From Fidelibacterota bacterium REDSEA-S14_B6 (GTDB taxonomy: Bacteria > Fidelibacterota > Marinisomatia > Marinisomatales > S15-B10), in NCBI GenBank assembly GCA_001626655.1, contig LUOC01000110.1, positions 1 to 6,217 of the forward strand: DNA of 6,217 bases. Reading direction: 5' to 3'. Numbering within the stretch: position 1 is the first letter of the stretch; each line of letters begins with the position of its first letter. The notes under the pieces are model-generated. The model worked only from the letters and a program-made list of their open reading frames with translations, was not told the DNA's origin and made no database searches. The translations under genes were made by a program, and so were the position numbers. Positions 4,955 to 6,217 of the stretch are shown here, piece after piece.

Positions 4955-6217
4955 CTAATCCTCGTCCCTTGAAAAGCTGGTTGTCTTAAGTCTGTTTTCG
5001 TGCAGCGCCTTAAGAATGTTCCGCACATCGTCGTACTCAGGATCCATCTGAAGCGCCAAGTTCCAGTTGATGGTTGCCCGCTGGGGATCCCCAAGCTGGT
5101 AGTAAATCGATCCCCGCCGCGCGTAGGCAAGCGCAAGGTTGGGGTTTAGCTCGAGGGCTGTCTCCACCTCTTGCAGCGCTTCCCTGTAATCGCCCGAATG
5201 GAAGTAGCGCAACGAGCGGGAGAGGTGCCTCATGGCCCGGTTGATGTTCTTCTGTGAAACAGTTTTTTGCAGGTTGAGCGATTTCACCGAGTCGGACAGG
5301 GAGACTGACTTCTGCTGCAACAAAGATACCTGCGTCGCGAGGTTTCTCACCTGATGGCGGGACACTTTCAGCGAATCCCGAAGCGTTGAGACGGCCCCAT
5401 CGGCAGCCAGCAGTGTGGAGTCGATGATGCCTGTTCCGGGGCCGCTGATCCTGTCCGGAAGCGGTGATGGGCCGCCGGGGACGCCCGGAACACCGGCAAC
5501 ACCCTTCGGTATCGACATGGTGAAATTCATCACAAAGCCTGGGTGCTTTACGCTGTACTTGTTAGAAAACTCGGGCAAATTTTCTATGTGGGTGAATCCT
5601 AAGCCCAGACGGTAATCCGAGGTAAGGGGGATGCGGAGTCCCACATTGATGCCTGAACCGTCGAATTCACCCACAAAATCTATTCCACCCCACTTGGGCA
5701 TATAGGGTGTGTTTAACAGAACGCCGGCAAAGACGCCTGCGCCCATTCCTTGTTCGGTTGTGTCCGCCTCAGCTTGTCCGGAAGCGACGCCTGCCGGCGT
5801 CACGGAAAAGCCGCCCGTCCCAAATCCCATGTAGGTACTCAGATGGTACTGTCCGAACGACTTTTCACTTCCGACAGTGGCGAAAAAGGAAAGCTGTTTC
5901 GGATCGAGGCGGAGGCCATCCTTGGCATCGTTCTCGAAAATGATGTCGTGAAGACCGATAGAGACGGACATGTCCTGCCGGACAAAAATCTTGTACTGAG
6001 TATGAAAGCCGAATTCCACTGGCGGGACGTAGGCCGACTCGAGAAGCTTTTCCACCGCCGTGGTGTCGCCGCCCTGCCCGGAAGAAAAACCGAGCGTGAA
6101 GCGATTGGAAACATCCATGCTGAAGAAGACCCCCTTCGCCGTGTTGAAGGGAGAAAAGTTGTGAATCTCAGTGGTAAACCCCGTGGTGAAAAGGTGCGGC
6201 GACCGTTTGATATAGGT
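4955..6217 (-). CDS. Outer-membrane beta-barrel protein with C-terminal coiled coil and TPR repeats (5' end outside window)
   Basis: I do not recognise a named family. The frame is open to the window edge: 33 codons precede the ATG at 6118 without a stop and continue the same strand pattern (GVFFSMDVSNRFTLGFSS), so that ATG is internal and the gene starts outside. Of 420 visible residues, about 1-240 alternate in short amphipathic strands rich in G and aromatics (VEFGFHTQYKIFV, MSVSIGLHDIIF, YRLGLGFTHIE, GFVMNFTMSI), as in an outer-membrane barrel. A Gly/Pro-rich linker (GVPGVPGGPSPLP, about 240-263) leads to a Ser/Leu/Gln-rich helical coiled-coil segment (about 265-330). Two TPR-like repeats follow (about 334-400; RYFHSGDYREALQEVETALE and YYQLGDPQRATINWNLALQM, each ending in NP or DP). 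The C-terminal part is probably periplasmic. It is the first visible gene of the operon with motA, 3 nt upstream. This suggests an envelope partner of the motor. Confidence 0.8.
   Translation of the reverse strand, partial: TYIKRSPHLFTTGFTTEIHNFSPFNTAKGVFFSMDVSNRFTLGFSSGQGGDTTAVEKLLESAYVPPVEFGFHTQYKIFVRQDMSVSIGLHDIIFENDAKDGLRLDPKQLSFFATVGSEKSFGQYHLSTYMGFGTGGFSVTPAGVASGQAEADTTEQGMGAGVFAGVLLNTPYMPKWGGIDFVGEFDGSGINVGLRIPLTSDYRLGLGFTHIENLPEFSNKYSVKHPGFVMNFTMSIPKGVAGVPGVPGGPSPLPDRISGPGTGIIDSTLLAADGAVSTLRDSLKVSRHQVRNLATQVSLLQQKSVSLSDSVKSLNLQKTVSQKNINRAMRHLSRSLRYFHSGDYREALQEVETALELNPNLALAYARRGSIYYQLGDPQRATINWNLALQMDPEYDDVRNILKALHENRLKTTSFSRDED
4960..4963 (-). promoter_or_regulatory. Ribosome binding site GAGG of motA
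   Basis: GAGG on the minus strand lies 8 nt upstream of the motA ATG, inside the last codons of the barrel/TPR gene. The overlap of the site with the upstream coding end supports coupled translation of the two genes. Confidence 0.6.

Overview
The window comes from a Gram-negative (diderm) bacterium: it carries a probable outer-membrane beta-barrel protein, a peptidoglycan-binding MotB and an exported inner-membrane ring protein. Base composition is moderate to slightly GC-rich by eye. The gene style (barrel fused to TPR, coiled-coil-rich envelope proteins) would suit an FCB-group or related candidate phylum, but this assignment is weak and rests on no marker gene.

Layout: positions 2-769 (+) hold the C-terminal part of an amidase-signature-family enzyme whose catalytic N-terminal part lies before the window. 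It converges on a five-gene block on the minus strand that fills the rest of the window (about 6217 down to 806). In transcription order this block encodes: a partial outer-membrane beta-barrel/coiled-coil/TPR protein (4955 to beyond 6217); MotA (4166-4951); MotB (3366-4160); a highly modified FliF-like ring protein (1742-3334); and FliG (806-1738). Spacers are 3, 5, 31 and 3 nt, so this is almost certainly one operon. A weak intrinsic-terminator candidate overlaps the 3' end of fliG.

The main point of interest is the set of parts. MotA, MotB and FliG form the torque-generating core of a flagellar motor (ion-driven stator plus rotor torque ring). The FliF-like protein keeps the two pieces needed to build on that core: the ring-building RBM3 domain and the C-terminal FliG-binding motif. 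It lacks the N-terminal transmembrane segment and the RBM1/RBM2 domains of flagellar FliF. It starts instead with a signal peptide and carries a periplasmic coiled coil of about 150 residues between RBM3 and the membrane. No rod, hook, filament, export-apparatus, FliM or FliN gene is present, and the operon's first visible gene is an outer-membrane protein with its own coiled coil and TPR repeats. I infer a non-flagellar, MotAB-powered trans-envelope motor: stator and FliG at the inner membrane, a FliF-derived ring raised by a coiled-coil stalk, and an outer-membrane component that might receive the movement. Gliding, surface transport or envelope work are possible outputs, but none is shown by the sequence.
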